The notes beneath the pieces were generated by a model, which was given only the letters and a program-made list of their open reading frames with translations, made no database searches and had not been told where the DNA came from. The translations under genes and the position numbers were made by a program. A stretch of DNA of 9,421 nt from an uncultured Elusimicrobia bacterium (GTDB lineage: Bacteria; Elusimicrobiota; Endomicrobiia; Endomicrobiales; Endomicrobiaceae). Where the stretch lies: contig CAMVLN010000057.1 in NCBI GenBank assembly GCA_947168325.1, forward strand, positions 1-9,421, given 5' to 3'. Shown here in pieces: positions 1 to 6,175 of the stretch (position 1 is the stretch's first letter; every line of letters begins with the position of its first letter).

Positions 1-57
1 TGATGCAAATTTTTTAACTTCTTGATGTTAGTATTGTGTGTGGTTAAATATTTATTT

Positions 58-65
58 AGGAGGAG
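58..65 (+). promoter_or_regulatory. Strong Shine-Dalgarno site of the small repeat protein
   Basis: AGGAGGAG lies three bases (five from the AGGAGG core) before the ATG at 69. This near-perfect complement to the 16S rRNA tail fixes the start. It suggests high translation, stronger than for most other genes in the window. Confidence 0.85.
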
Positions 66-68
66 AGA

Positions 69-434
69 ATGGCAGAAAAAGTTGCTAAAGTTGGTGTAGA
101 AAGAGAAGAAGGCTTTCTTTATTTTGTTGATAAAGATGGAGATATTTCAAGATCAGTTATGGCAAGAGGCGATAAGAAAGGTGGTAAAACTACAAAGGTT
201 GCTAAAGTTGGTGTAGAAAAAGAATCAGGTTATCTTTACTTCGTTGACAAAAAAGGGGATATTTCTAGGGCAATAATGTCAAGAGGTGGAACAAATAAAA
301 AATCGTCCAAAAAAGTAGTTAAAAAGGTAGCAAAAAAAACTGTTAATAAAGTAGTTAAAAACAAAAAGATAGTAAAGAAAGCTTGTGCGACAAAGGCTTG
401 CAACAAAATAACTAAAAGATGCAAAAGAAAATAA
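69..434 (+). CDS. Small basic protein with two tandem 30-residue units and a lysine-rich tail; function unknown
   Basis: I do not recognise a named family, although similar small proteins seem familiar from Elusimicrobiota/Omnitrophota-type genomes (a recollection only). The 121-residue product has two near-identical units, residues 5-34 and 44-73. They match at 23 of 30 positions and share the core VAKVGVE..G(F/Y)LYFVDK.GDISR..M.RG. A Gly/Lys linker separates them. Residues 76-121 are an extended tail with about 19 Lys and 2 Arg in 46 residues, in KKVVKKVAKK-like runs. It carries three cysteines (C106, C111, C118) near the end. There is no signal peptide or membrane segment. The tail resembles bacterial histone H1-like proteins such as Chlamydia Hc1, so binding to DNA or RNA is plausible but inferred. 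The unit may form a small beta hairpin around the DK.GD turn. The strong ribosome binding site and a dedicated terminator indicate a separate, well-expressed transcript. Confidence 0.8.
   Translation: MAEKVAKVGVEREEGFLYFVDKDGDISRSVMARGDKKGGKTTKVAKVGVEKESGYLYFVDKKGDISRAIMSRGGTNKKSSKKVVKKVAKKTVNKVVKNKKIVKKACATKACNKITKRCKRK
81..287 (+). repeat. In-gene tandem duplication (two 90-bp units, 117-bp period)
   Basis: Unit 1 is 81-170 and unit 2 is 198-287, separated by a 27-bp linker. The first 22 bases of each unit (81-102 and 198-219) are identical. The rest differs mainly at synonymous or conservative positions. This is a domain duplication within one reading frame, not a mobile repeat. Confidence 0.85.
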
Positions 435-458
435 TTGTTAGATAGTGTTAAATCAAGT

Positions 459-489
459 ATCCCTCAGTTTTTCTCTGGGGGGATTTTTT
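459..489 (+). terminator. Intrinsic terminator after the small repeat protein
   Basis: The left arm ATCCCTCAG (459-467) pairs with CTGGGGGGAT (475-484), allowing one bulged G and one G-T pair. Six T follow with no gap (484-489). This is the most GC-rich hairpin in the intergenic DNA. It sits 25 bases after the stop codon, as expected for Rho-independent termination. Confidence 0.8.
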
Positions 490-981
490 GTTTTAGTTAG
501 ATATATAAGACCACCAAAATAATACTTACTTAATAATATATGAATAAGTGTGTAGTTGTTTTGTAGATTTTTGTGTAAACAAATATATAAATAAATTTGA
601 TTTTATAAAAGATGATACTTTATTTAAAAAAATAAACAATTCAACATATTTATTTCATATTGAATGTAAATATATTCAAGTCTTGAAACTAATAATAAAT
701 ATATATATTATTAGTTATCGTATGTTCAATCTTAATTTTAGCTATTCTTATAATAGTTCTACAAAGGTTGTAAAAATTAACAAAAATTTACTAATTTAAG
801 TCTCCTAATATGTAAGTTATTTTTATAATTATCATTAAATACTAATTATTATCACATTAATTGTTAGTATGATGGGACAATATTATATTTTTACAGGCAC
901 ATCATTTATTATCTTTTTTAATTCAATTATGTTAGAATAAATATATGCAAGTTTGAAATAAAAATTTGGAGATATTATATT
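490..981. other. AT-rich gene-poor stretch between the small protein and the glycosyltransferase fusion
   Basis: I see no convincing gene here. An open frame at 548-799 begins with GTG, has no ribosome binding site, and encodes a low-complexity Ile/Asn/Tyr/Phe-rich product, as random AT-rich DNA would. The stretch contains clustered inverted repeats at 660-716 (listed separately). It should also hold the promoter of the gene at 982. Weak candidates are TTGTTA (861-866) with TATATT (884-889) at 17-bp spacing, and a lone TAGAAT (933-938), 43 bases before the start. Confidence 0.5.
660..716. repeat. Cluster of three adjacent inverted repeats
   Basis: Three perfect inverted repeats lie almost end to end. 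TTGAAT (660-665) pairs with ATTCAA (674-679). TTCAAG (675-680) pairs with CTTGAA (682-687) across one base. AACTAATAATA (687-697) pairs with TATTATTAGTT (706-716) across an 8-base loop. The third is a perfect 11-bp stem. All are AT-rich, so chance is a real alternative and the function is unknown. Confidence 0.4.
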
Positions 982-3111
982 ATGAATTGTTATCAAAAAT
1001 TATTTTGGATTTTAACAATAATAACCACTTTTTTACGATTATCTGTAATTAGTAAACTTGGTTTGACTGTTGATGAAGCTCACTATTGGGTATACTCTAA
1101 ATTTTTAGATTTATCATATTATGACCATCCACCAATGATTGGATATATAATAAAACTATTTACTAATATTTTTGGCATAAATGAATTTGCTGTTAGACTT
1201 CCTTCTGTAATAATTTTTATAATAACGTCTTGGATATTTTTTTTATGTATCAAAAAATTGTTTAATGAAAAAATTGCTTTTATAGGTTCAATATTAGTAA
1301 ATATACTTCCGGTGTTTTCGTTCTTAGGGGCAGTTGTTACTATTCCAGATTCTCCGTTATCTTTGTTTTGGATGTTATCTTTTTATTTATTTATAAATAT
1401 AATTGAAACTAAAGATAAAAAATATTGGTATATGTTAGGTGTAACTGTTGGTTTAGCTTTTTTATCTAAATATACAGCAGTTATGATATATCCTTCAATT
1501 TTTTTATTTTTATTGTTTTCTAAAGAGCATAAATTTTGGTTTACTAAAAAAGAATTATACTTATCAATGTTAATATCATTTATACTTTTCTTGCCAGTAA
1601 TTGTATGGAATATTCAAAATAACTGGGCAAGTTTTGGTTTTCAATTACAACATGGGTTTGGAAAAACATTACCAAGTTTTTCTTTTACATTGTTTGGAAG
1701 ATCTATTGGTGCTCAAGCAGGATACATATCTCCTTTTTTGTTCATATTTTATTGTTATGTTTTTTTTATAGTAATAAAAGATTCTTTCATTAAAAATCAA
1801 AGAGCTGCTTTATTCGTTGTATCTTTTAGTTTGCCAGTATTAATTTTTTTTAATCTAATAGCAACATTTAATGAAATTTTGCCGCATTGGCCAGCAATGG
1901 GATATTTAATATTAACAATTTATGCAGCTTATTTAATAAATAAATATTGGGTAAAAAAAATATTTAGAATTTTAATGTATATAGCTTGTGGTTTTGCTAT
2001 ATTTTTAGATATTATTATACCTATTCATTGTATGTATAAAATTATTCCTATTGAACTTTTCTTGCCACAAAAAGAGGCAGTTAAAGTAGAATTTGGTATT
2101 CCTAAATCAGAAATTGTAGATGTATCAAACGATTTGTATGGTTGGAAAGAATTATCTGCTAAAATAAATGAAGTATGTGATACTTATCCAAAAGATAAAC
2201 AACCTTTTTTATTTACACATAAAAGTTATTTAGCTAGTCAGATATTTTTTTATACTCCAGATAAAAGAGTATACTGTTTTAGCGACAAAATAGATGCTTA
2301 CGATTTATGGCAACGAGACATTTCAAATTTAAAAAACAAAGATGGTTTGTTTATAACTAGCAATCAGTTTGATTTTTGTAATGTAGATAAAGTTTATCCT
2401 TTTGTAGAATTTGAACAACCTATAGAAATTCCAGTTTATAGAAATAATAAACTTGTAAAAAAATTTTGGATAACAATATGTAAAAATTTTAATCCTGAAA
2501 TATTGCAAGAAAAATATACTGCAAATATTGTTGGAAAGGAAAAAACATTATGGCAAGGGTTAATAGATACTGACCATGCAATATTTAAATATATAAATAT
2601 ATATTTAAAAAATAAAATATTTGATTTTGTTATATCAAAAATATCTTTTTTTGATTCTAAAGGTTTTAATCCTAGTTTTATAATAATAATAATTGTTTCG
2701 TTAATTATTTTAAGAAAAGAAGAGAAAAATAGGTTTTGGATATTACTTACTTATATTATTTGTATAGTTATAGTTTCGTCAACTTTAAATACTTTTTTAA
2801 AGGGGTTAATTGAAAGATCTAGACCATTGACCGTTTTTGGTGATGGAAATATTCATGTATTCTATGAGATATTACACACAAAATCGTTCCCATCAGGGCA
2901 TACTCAGTGTGCATTTACTTTTATGATGACAATGTTTTTATTAGTTCCTAAATATTGGTATATATATTTAATACTTGCTTTTGCAACAGCATTTGAAAGA
3001 ATTTATGCAGGGTGTCATTTTCCTCTTGATGTATGTTGTGGAGCATTAGAGGGAATAGTAATCTCATACATAATGATTAAAATTTTTAATAAATTTAATA
3101 AGTTTCAGTAA
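982..3111 (+). CDS. ArnT-like (GT39/GT83) glycosyltransferase fused to a C-terminal PAP2 lipid phosphatase
   Basis: This is a 709-residue multi-spanning inner-membrane protein. Residues 1-350 resemble the PMT_2/ArnT family, which moves a sugar from polyprenyl phosphate to an acceptor at the periplasmic face. Visible motifs are DEAHYW (31-36, with the expected catalytic acidic residue), YYDHPP (46-51), PDSP (122-125) and PHWPA (301-305), set among about eleven hydrophobic segments. Residues 350-560 are a mostly soluble domain with DLYGW (384-388), typical of ArnT-like C-terminal parts. Residues about 525-705 form a complete PAP2 phosphatase: KX6RP (K607 to P615), PSGH (637-640) and RX5HX3D (R673, H679, D683), with its own membrane segments. 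GGAGA at 968-972, nine bases before the ATG, supports the start. There is no frameshift, so the fusion is real in this sequence. The substrate is not visible. Likely choices are lipid A or another glycolipid, or recycling of undecaprenyl pyrophosphate. The gene stands alone between two gene-poor gaps. Confidence 0.85.
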   Translation: MNCYQKLFWILTIITTFLRLSVISKLGLTVDEAHYWVYSKFLDLSYYDHPPMIGYIIKLFTNIFGINEFAVRLPSVIIFIITSWIFFLCIKKLFNEKIAFIGSILVNILPVFSFLGAVVTIPDSPLSLFWMLSFYLFINIIETKDKKYWYMLGVTVGLAFLSKYTAVMIYPSIFLFLLFSKEHKFWFTKKELYLSMLISFILFLPVIVWNIQNNWASFGFQLQHGFGKTLPSFSFTLFGRSIGAQAGYISPFLFIFYCYVFFIVIKDSFIKNQRAALFVVSFSLPVLIFFNLIATFNEILPHWPAMGYLILTIYAAYLINKYWVKKIFRILMYIACGFAIFLDIIIPIHCMYKIIPIELFLPQKEAVKVEFGIPKSEIVDVSNDLYGWKELSAKINEVCDTYPKDKQPFLFTHKSYLASQIFFYTPDKRVYCFSDKIDAYDLWQRDISNLKNKDGLFITSNQFDFCNVDKVYPFVEFEQPIEIPVYRNNKLVKKFWITICKNFNPEILQEKYTANIVGKEKTLWQGLIDTDHAIFKYINIYLKNKIFDFVISKISFFDSKGFNPSFIIIIIVSLIILRKEEKNRFWILLTYIICIVIVSSTLNTFLKGLIERSRPLTVFGDGNIHVFYEILHTKSFPSGHTQCAFTFMMTMFLLVPKYWYIYLILAFATAFERIYAGCHFPLDVCCGALEGIVISYIMIKIFNKFNKFQ

Positions 3112-3149
3112 AGAATTATATAATTTTACTATAATTCTATATATAGTAA
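3112..3149. repeat. Two overlapping AT-rich hairpins just after the fusion gene
   Basis: AGAATTATA (3112-3120) pairs with TATAATTCT (3130-3138). TTACTATA (3126-3133) pairs with TATAGTAA (3142-3149). The stems overlap, so only one can form at a time. They begin directly after the stop codon and could slow transcription or protect the 3' end. With almost no G-C pairs and no good T-run, neither is a convincing intrinsic terminator. Confidence 0.3.
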
Positions 3150-3458
3150 GAATTTTGTAAAATTAATATATAATTGTGATAAATTAAAAAATAATATCAA
3201 AAAAGATAATTTAAAAAACAAATAATATGTCTAGGTACTCACAAGTAAAAGCAAAGTTAGTTTAATAAATACCATTAAAGTGTACTTTCTATTTGTATAA
3301 ATTTTTGTATTAAATACTTCTATTTCTATGTTTTCTTTACACTTAAGTTTAATTTATTATAGAATAATCGGGGTGTATATTTAAAATTTATTTAATAAAT
3401 TATTTTTATCTGTAAACTACAAAAAAATGCACCAAAAGTATTTTTTAAGGAGAAGAAA
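3150..3458. other. AT-rich gap before isocitrate dehydrogenase
   Basis: I find no gene on either strand beyond a 12-codon open frame at 3227-3265 without a ribosome binding site. The right half holds a candidate promoter (3336-3365) and the ribosome binding site AAGGAG (3447-3452) of the downstream gene. Between the promoter and the start lies a leader of about 85 bases with no obvious stable fold or riboswitch that I can identify by eye. Confidence 0.5.
3336..3365 (+). promoter_or_regulatory. Candidate sigma-70-type promoter of icd-tilS
   Basis: TTTACA (3336-3341) is followed after 18 bases by TAGAAT (3360-3365), or after 16 bases by TATAGA (3358-3363). It is positioned to drive icd with a leader of roughly 85 bases. 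In DNA this AT-rich such matches arise by chance, so it remains a proposal. Confidence 0.3.
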
Positions 3459-4517
3459 ATGTCATACAAAGTTACATTAGTTAGGGGGGATGGAACAGGT
3501 CCGGAACTTACAGAAGTTACAGCAAAAGTTTTAGATTCAACCGGAGTTAAAATTGACTGGGAAGTTATGGAAGCAGGAATTGATATTATGGAAAAGGAAG
3601 GAACTCCGTTACCTGACATAACATTACAATCAATAGCAAAAAATAAAATTGCATTAAAAGGTCCTATAACAACACCAATAGGAACAGGTTTTCGTTCTGT
3701 GAATGTTGCTATAAGAAAAGAACTTGATTTATTTACATGTTTAAGACCATGCAAAAGTTATGTAGGGGTAAAATCAAAATTTTCAGATATAGATTTAGTT
3801 GTGGTTAGAGAAAATACTGAAGATTTGTATGCAGGTGTAGAATTTTTTGAAAAAACAGATGAAGCAAATAAAATTATAGAACTTTCTAAAGGTAAAATTA
3901 GAAAAGATTCTGCTATATCAATAAAATCTTTTTCAGAGTTTGGTTGCCAAAGGATTGTGCGGTTTGCTTTTGATTATGCCGTTAAAAATAATAGAAAAAA
4001 AGTTACAGCTGTAGCAAAAGCAAATATTATGAAAACAACAGATGGTATGTTTTATAGAGTAGCAAGAGAAGTTTCAAAAGATTATGAAGGTAAAATTGAA
4101 TATGAAGAAAGATTGATAGATAATATGTGTATGCAACTTGTACAAAAACCAGAACTTTATGATGTTATAGTTCTACCCAATTTGTATGGTGATATATTGT
4201 CAGATTTATGTGCAGGACTTGTAGGTGGACTTGGTGTTGCTCCAGGTGCAAATTTAGGTAAAGATTGTGCTGTTTTTGAAGCAGTTCATGGTTCAGCACC
4301 AAAATATAAAGGTTTAAATAAAGTTAATCCTATGGCACTAATTTTGTCTGGTAAGATGATGTTAGATTATTTAGGGGAATTTGATGCAGCAAAAAGACTT
4401 GAAAAAGCAGTAGCTGAAGTTATAGCAGAAAAAAAATCTGTTACTTATGATTTAGGTGGAACTGTAGGAACAAGAGAAATGGGGCAGGCTATAATTGAAA
4501 AAATAAAAAATATGTAA
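3459..4517 (+). CDS. icd: Isocitrate dehydrogenase, NAD(P)-dependent (isocitrate/isopropylmalate dehydrogenase family)
   Basis: This 352-residue cytosolic enzyme oxidises isocitrate to 2-oxoglutarate and CO2, with Mg or Mn as cofactor. The family signature is clear. The isocitrate-binding SVNVAIR (80-86, S and N as in isocitrate rather than isopropylmalate enzymes) is present, along with R96 and VRENTEDLYAG (116-126, catalytic Y124). K187, D221, and NLYGDILSD (241-249, metal ligands D245 and D249) are also there. The coenzyme loop HGSAPKY (278-284) and V289 match the NADP-type residues of the E. coli enzyme, and Y330 is kept. The position of E. coli R395 is G334, so coenzyme choice is uncertain. 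The length fits the short IDH3/Thermus-like group rather than the 416-residue E. coli type. AAGGAG at 3447-3452 supports the ATG. It probably feeds glutamate synthesis; no other Krebs-cycle gene is present here. A tartrate or homoisocitrate role is less likely. Confidence 0.88.
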   Translation: MSYKVTLVRGDGTGPELTEVTAKVLDSTGVKIDWEVMEAGIDIMEKEGTPLPDITLQSIAKNKIALKGPITTPIGTGFRSVNVAIRKELDLFTCLRPCKSYVGVKSKFSDIDLVVVRENTEDLYAGVEFFEKTDEANKIIELSKGKIRKDSAISIKSFSEFGCQRIVRFAFDYAVKNNRKKVTAVAKANIMKTTDGMFYRVAREVSKDYEGKIEYEERLIDNMCMQLVQKPELYDVIVLPNLYGDILSDLCAGLVGGLGVAPGANLGKDCAVFEAVHGSAPKYKGLNKVNPMALILSGKMMLDYLGEFDAAKRLEKAVAEVIAEKKSVTYDLGGTVGTREMGQAIIEKIKNM

Positions 4518-4587
4518 TCAATTAAATGTTTATAAAATGTATAAATTATAAAGGTTGTTTTTTTTAAAATGAAGTTGAGAATAAAAA

Positions 4588-5565
4588 GTGCTTATTTGGG
4601 AAAAATTTAGAAAAAATATTTTTGATAATAAACTAGTAGTTTCTGGAGATAAAGTATTGCTTGCTGTTTCCGGTGGAGCAGATTCTATGGTTATGGCAAG
4701 TTTGTTTTCTTTGTTGACAAAAGTTTTAAACATAGATTTAGTTGTTGTTAATTTTAATCATAATTTAAGAAAAGAATCTGTAAGAGAAGCTAAAATTGTA
4801 AAAAATTTTATAAAATCTTTAAACATTGAATGTGTATTAAAAAATTTAGATACAAAAAGGTATGCTAAACAACAAGATATATCTATAGAAACAGCTGGAC
4901 GGCGACTTAGATATTTAGAATTAGAAAATATTGCTAAACAGTATAAATGTAATAAAATTGCCACAGCTCATAATATGAATGATAATGCAGAAACAGTTTT
5001 TATGTGGTTGTTGAGGGGAACAGGAACCGATGGTCTTGCAGGAATACCTATGTGTAGAAAAATTAGTAAAAATTTATCAATAATAAGACCTTTACTTCCA
5101 ATATCAAGAGATTTAATAGAAGATTATGCTAAAAAACAACAAATAAAATTTTGTACAGATAAAACAAATTTTAAATGTGATTATACAAGAAATAAAATAA
5201 GATTAAATATTATTCCACAACTTAAACAAATAAATCCTTCAATTATAAATCATATATATAATTTATCTATGATGATAAAAGATGAAACAGCTTATTTTAA
5301 AAATAAGATTAATTATTTTATTTCAAAGCATGTAAAAATATCATCAAGTAAAATAGTTGTTAATTTAAAAAAATTTAATATCCAAGAAAAAATAATACAG
5401 TATAAAATTTTAAAAGAAATACTTCCTGACAAAAAAAGAGCTATTCAAATAAATAATATAACATTATGGCTTAAAGATAAAAAATCTAAGATATATTATC
5501 TTTCAAAGAATTGGATAGCAAAAAAAAATAATAAACAATTAAGTTTTGTTGCTATCAAGTTTTAA
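4588..5565 (+). CDS. tilS: tRNA(Ile)-lysidine synthase TilS
   Basis: TilS uses ATP and lysine to convert C34 of the CAU-anticodon tRNA-Ile to lysidine, so that it reads AUA and is charged with Ile. The PP-loop ATPase motif SGGADSM is at residues 28-34. NFNHNLR (55-61), ETAGRRLRY (101-109), ATAHNMNDNAET (126-137) and RGTGTDGLAGIP (143-154) follow, then the D.TN....Y.RN.IR signature (191-205). At 325 residues it matches the short Aquifex-like form. It lacks most of the C-terminal domain of the 430-residue E. coli enzyme. The start is a GTG with only a weak GAGA (4577-4580) upstream, and I see no better in-frame start, so expression may be modest. It follows icd by 70 bases without an obvious terminator, suggesting one transcript. 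The heavy AUA use of the neighbouring genes makes the enzyme essential in principle. Confidence 0.93.
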   Translation: MLIWEKFRKNIFDNKLVVSGDKVLLAVSGGADSMVMASLFSLLTKVLNIDLVVVNFNHNLRKESVREAKIVKNFIKSLNIECVLKNLDTKRYAKQQDISIETAGRRLRYLELENIAKQYKCNKIATAHNMNDNAETVFMWLLRGTGTDGLAGIPMCRKISKNLSIIRPLLPISRDLIEDYAKKQQIKFCTDKTNFKCDYTRNKIRLNIIPQLKQINPSIINHIYNLSMMIKDETAYFKNKINYFISKHVKISSSKIVVNLKKFNIQEKIIQYKILKEILPDKKRAIQINNITLWLKDKKSKIYYLSKNWIAKKNNKQLSFVAIKF

Positions 5566-5570
5566 TTTTT

Positions 5571-5608
5571 TATAAATAACATAAGTTGTTATTTGTAAAA
5601 ATTTTTTT
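5571..5608 (+). terminator. Possible weak terminator after tilS
   Basis: TATAAATAAC (5571-5580) pairs with GTTATTTGTA (5588-5597), with one T-G pair and a 7-base loop. A run of seven T begins five bases later (5602-5608). The stem is AT-rich, so it would be weak. It is well placed to separate tilS from the hydrogenase operon. Confidence 0.35.
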
Positions 5609-5621
5609 ATTTAGTAAAATG

Positions 5622-5636
5622 TATGACAGGGTCATA
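5622..5636. promoter_or_regulatory. Perfect dyad TATGAC-AGG-GTCATA, candidate operator of hydCBA
   Basis: The 6-bp arms are exact inverted repeats around a 3-base centre. The site is the most GC-rich spot in this 118-base intergenic region. It overlaps a candidate -10 (TATAGAAT, 5635-5642) and lies 47 bases before the hydC start. It does not match the Rex consensus TTGTGAA-N6-TTCACAA, so the regulator is unknown. Confidence 0.4.
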
Positions 5637-5642
5637 TAGAAT
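5635..5642 (+). promoter_or_regulatory. Candidate -10 element of the hydCBA operon
   Basis: TATAGAAT sits 41 bases before the hydC start, a usual leader length. No good -35 lies 16-18 bases upstream, which could mean activator dependence. A competing -10, TATAAT (5657-5662), would start transcription only a couple of bases before the ribosome binding site. It would place the dyad near -40, as for a class II activator. Confidence 0.25.
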
Positions 5643-5683
5643 ATTTTTGCTATTTTTATAATAAGATATAAGGAGAATTTAAA

Positions 5684-6175
5684 ATGGAAAATCAAGACAA
5701 ATTTGACAAAATCTGCCAAATTCTTGATGAAAATGGTAGAGATAAATCAAAATTAATACCAATTTTGCAAGCAATACAGGAAGTATATCACTATCTTCCG
5801 GAAGAGGTATTATATTTTGTAGCTTCATCTTTAGGAATTTCATCTGCAGAAGTTTATGGAGTAGCGACATTTTTTGCACATTTTACTTTAAAAGCAAAAG
5901 GCAAACACATTATTAAAGTATGTGATGGGACAGCATGCCATGTAAAAAAATCAACAACAATTATAGATGCAATTAGAACAAAATTAAATCTTACAGTGAC
6001 AAGTAATACAACAAGAGATATGTTGTTTACATTAGAAACAGTATCTTGCTTAGGTGCTTGTGGTCTTGCTCCTGCAATGGTTATAGATAATGAAGTTTAT
6101 GGACAGGTTTCCCCTGAAAAAGTAACAAAAATTATTGATGATATGATTAAACAGGAGGAAAGACAATGTCTATAG
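5684..6175 (+). CDS. hydC: NuoE-like [2Fe-2S] subunit of the electron-bifurcating [FeFe] hydrogenase
   Basis: This 163-residue cytosolic subunit belongs to the NuoE/HydC thioredoxin-like ferredoxin family. An N-terminal helical part (about residues 1-70, with the family-typical stretch EVYGVATFFAHF) precedes the [2Fe-2S] fold. The four ligands are C80 and C85 (CDGTAC, spacing four) and C122 and C126 (CLGAC, spacing three). The length is normal. In HydABC this cluster is thought to exchange electrons with the HydB flavin. AGGAG (5671-5675), eight bases before the ATG, sets the start. Its last 10 bases overlap the start of hydB, indicating translational coupling. A role in respiratory complex I is less likely because hydB and hydA follow immediately and no membrane nuo genes are seen. 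Confidence 0.93.
   Translation: MENQDKFDKICQILDENGRDKSKLIPILQAIQEVYHYLPEEVLYFVASSLGISSAEVYGVATFFAHFTLKAKGKHIIKVCDGTACHVKKSTTIIDAIRTKLNLTVTSNTTRDMLFTLETVSCLGACGLAPAMVIDNEVYGQVSPEKVTKIIDDMIKQEERQCL
6153..6158 (+). promoter_or_regulatory. Ribosome binding site of hydB inside the end of hydC
   Basis: AGGAGG lies seven bases before the ATG at 6166, within the last codons of hydC. This supports the overlapping start and coupled translation of the two subunits. Confidence 0.85.

Noticed and set aside
22..50. TTGATG-17-TAAATA as a promoter for the small repeat protein
   Set aside because: The predicted transcription start would fall at about 57, right at the Shine-Dalgarno site, leaving essentially no leader. 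The real promoter is probably left of the window.
81..287. The repeated segments as a CRISPR-like or mobile repeat
   Set aside because: There are only two copies, both in the same reading frame and encoding the same protein unit, with variation at silent or conservative positions. This is a domain duplication.
236..424. 62-codon open frame on the - strand
   Set aside because: It is the antisense shadow of the lysine-rich tail: reversed AAA/GTT runs give a Phe/Leu/Thr-rich product.
548..799. 83-codon open frame with GTG start, + strand
   Set aside because: There is no ribosome binding site. The product is low-complexity and rich in Ile, Asn, Tyr and Phe, as expected from random AT-rich DNA, and the frame spans the inverted-repeat cluster. 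No recognisable domain.
3227..3265. 12-codon open frame in the gap before icd, considered as a leader peptide
   Set aside because: No ribosome binding site, no run of regulatory codons and no attenuator-like hairpin follow it. It also lies upstream of the candidate promoter.
3392..3754. 120-codon open frame on the - strand
   Set aside because: It lies mostly antisense to the clearly real isocitrate dehydrogenase gene, and its product resembles no family I know.
5622..5636. The dyad as a Rex (NADH/NAD sensor) site
   Set aside because: The sequence and spacing (6-3-6) do not match the TTGTGAA-N6-TTCACAA consensus.
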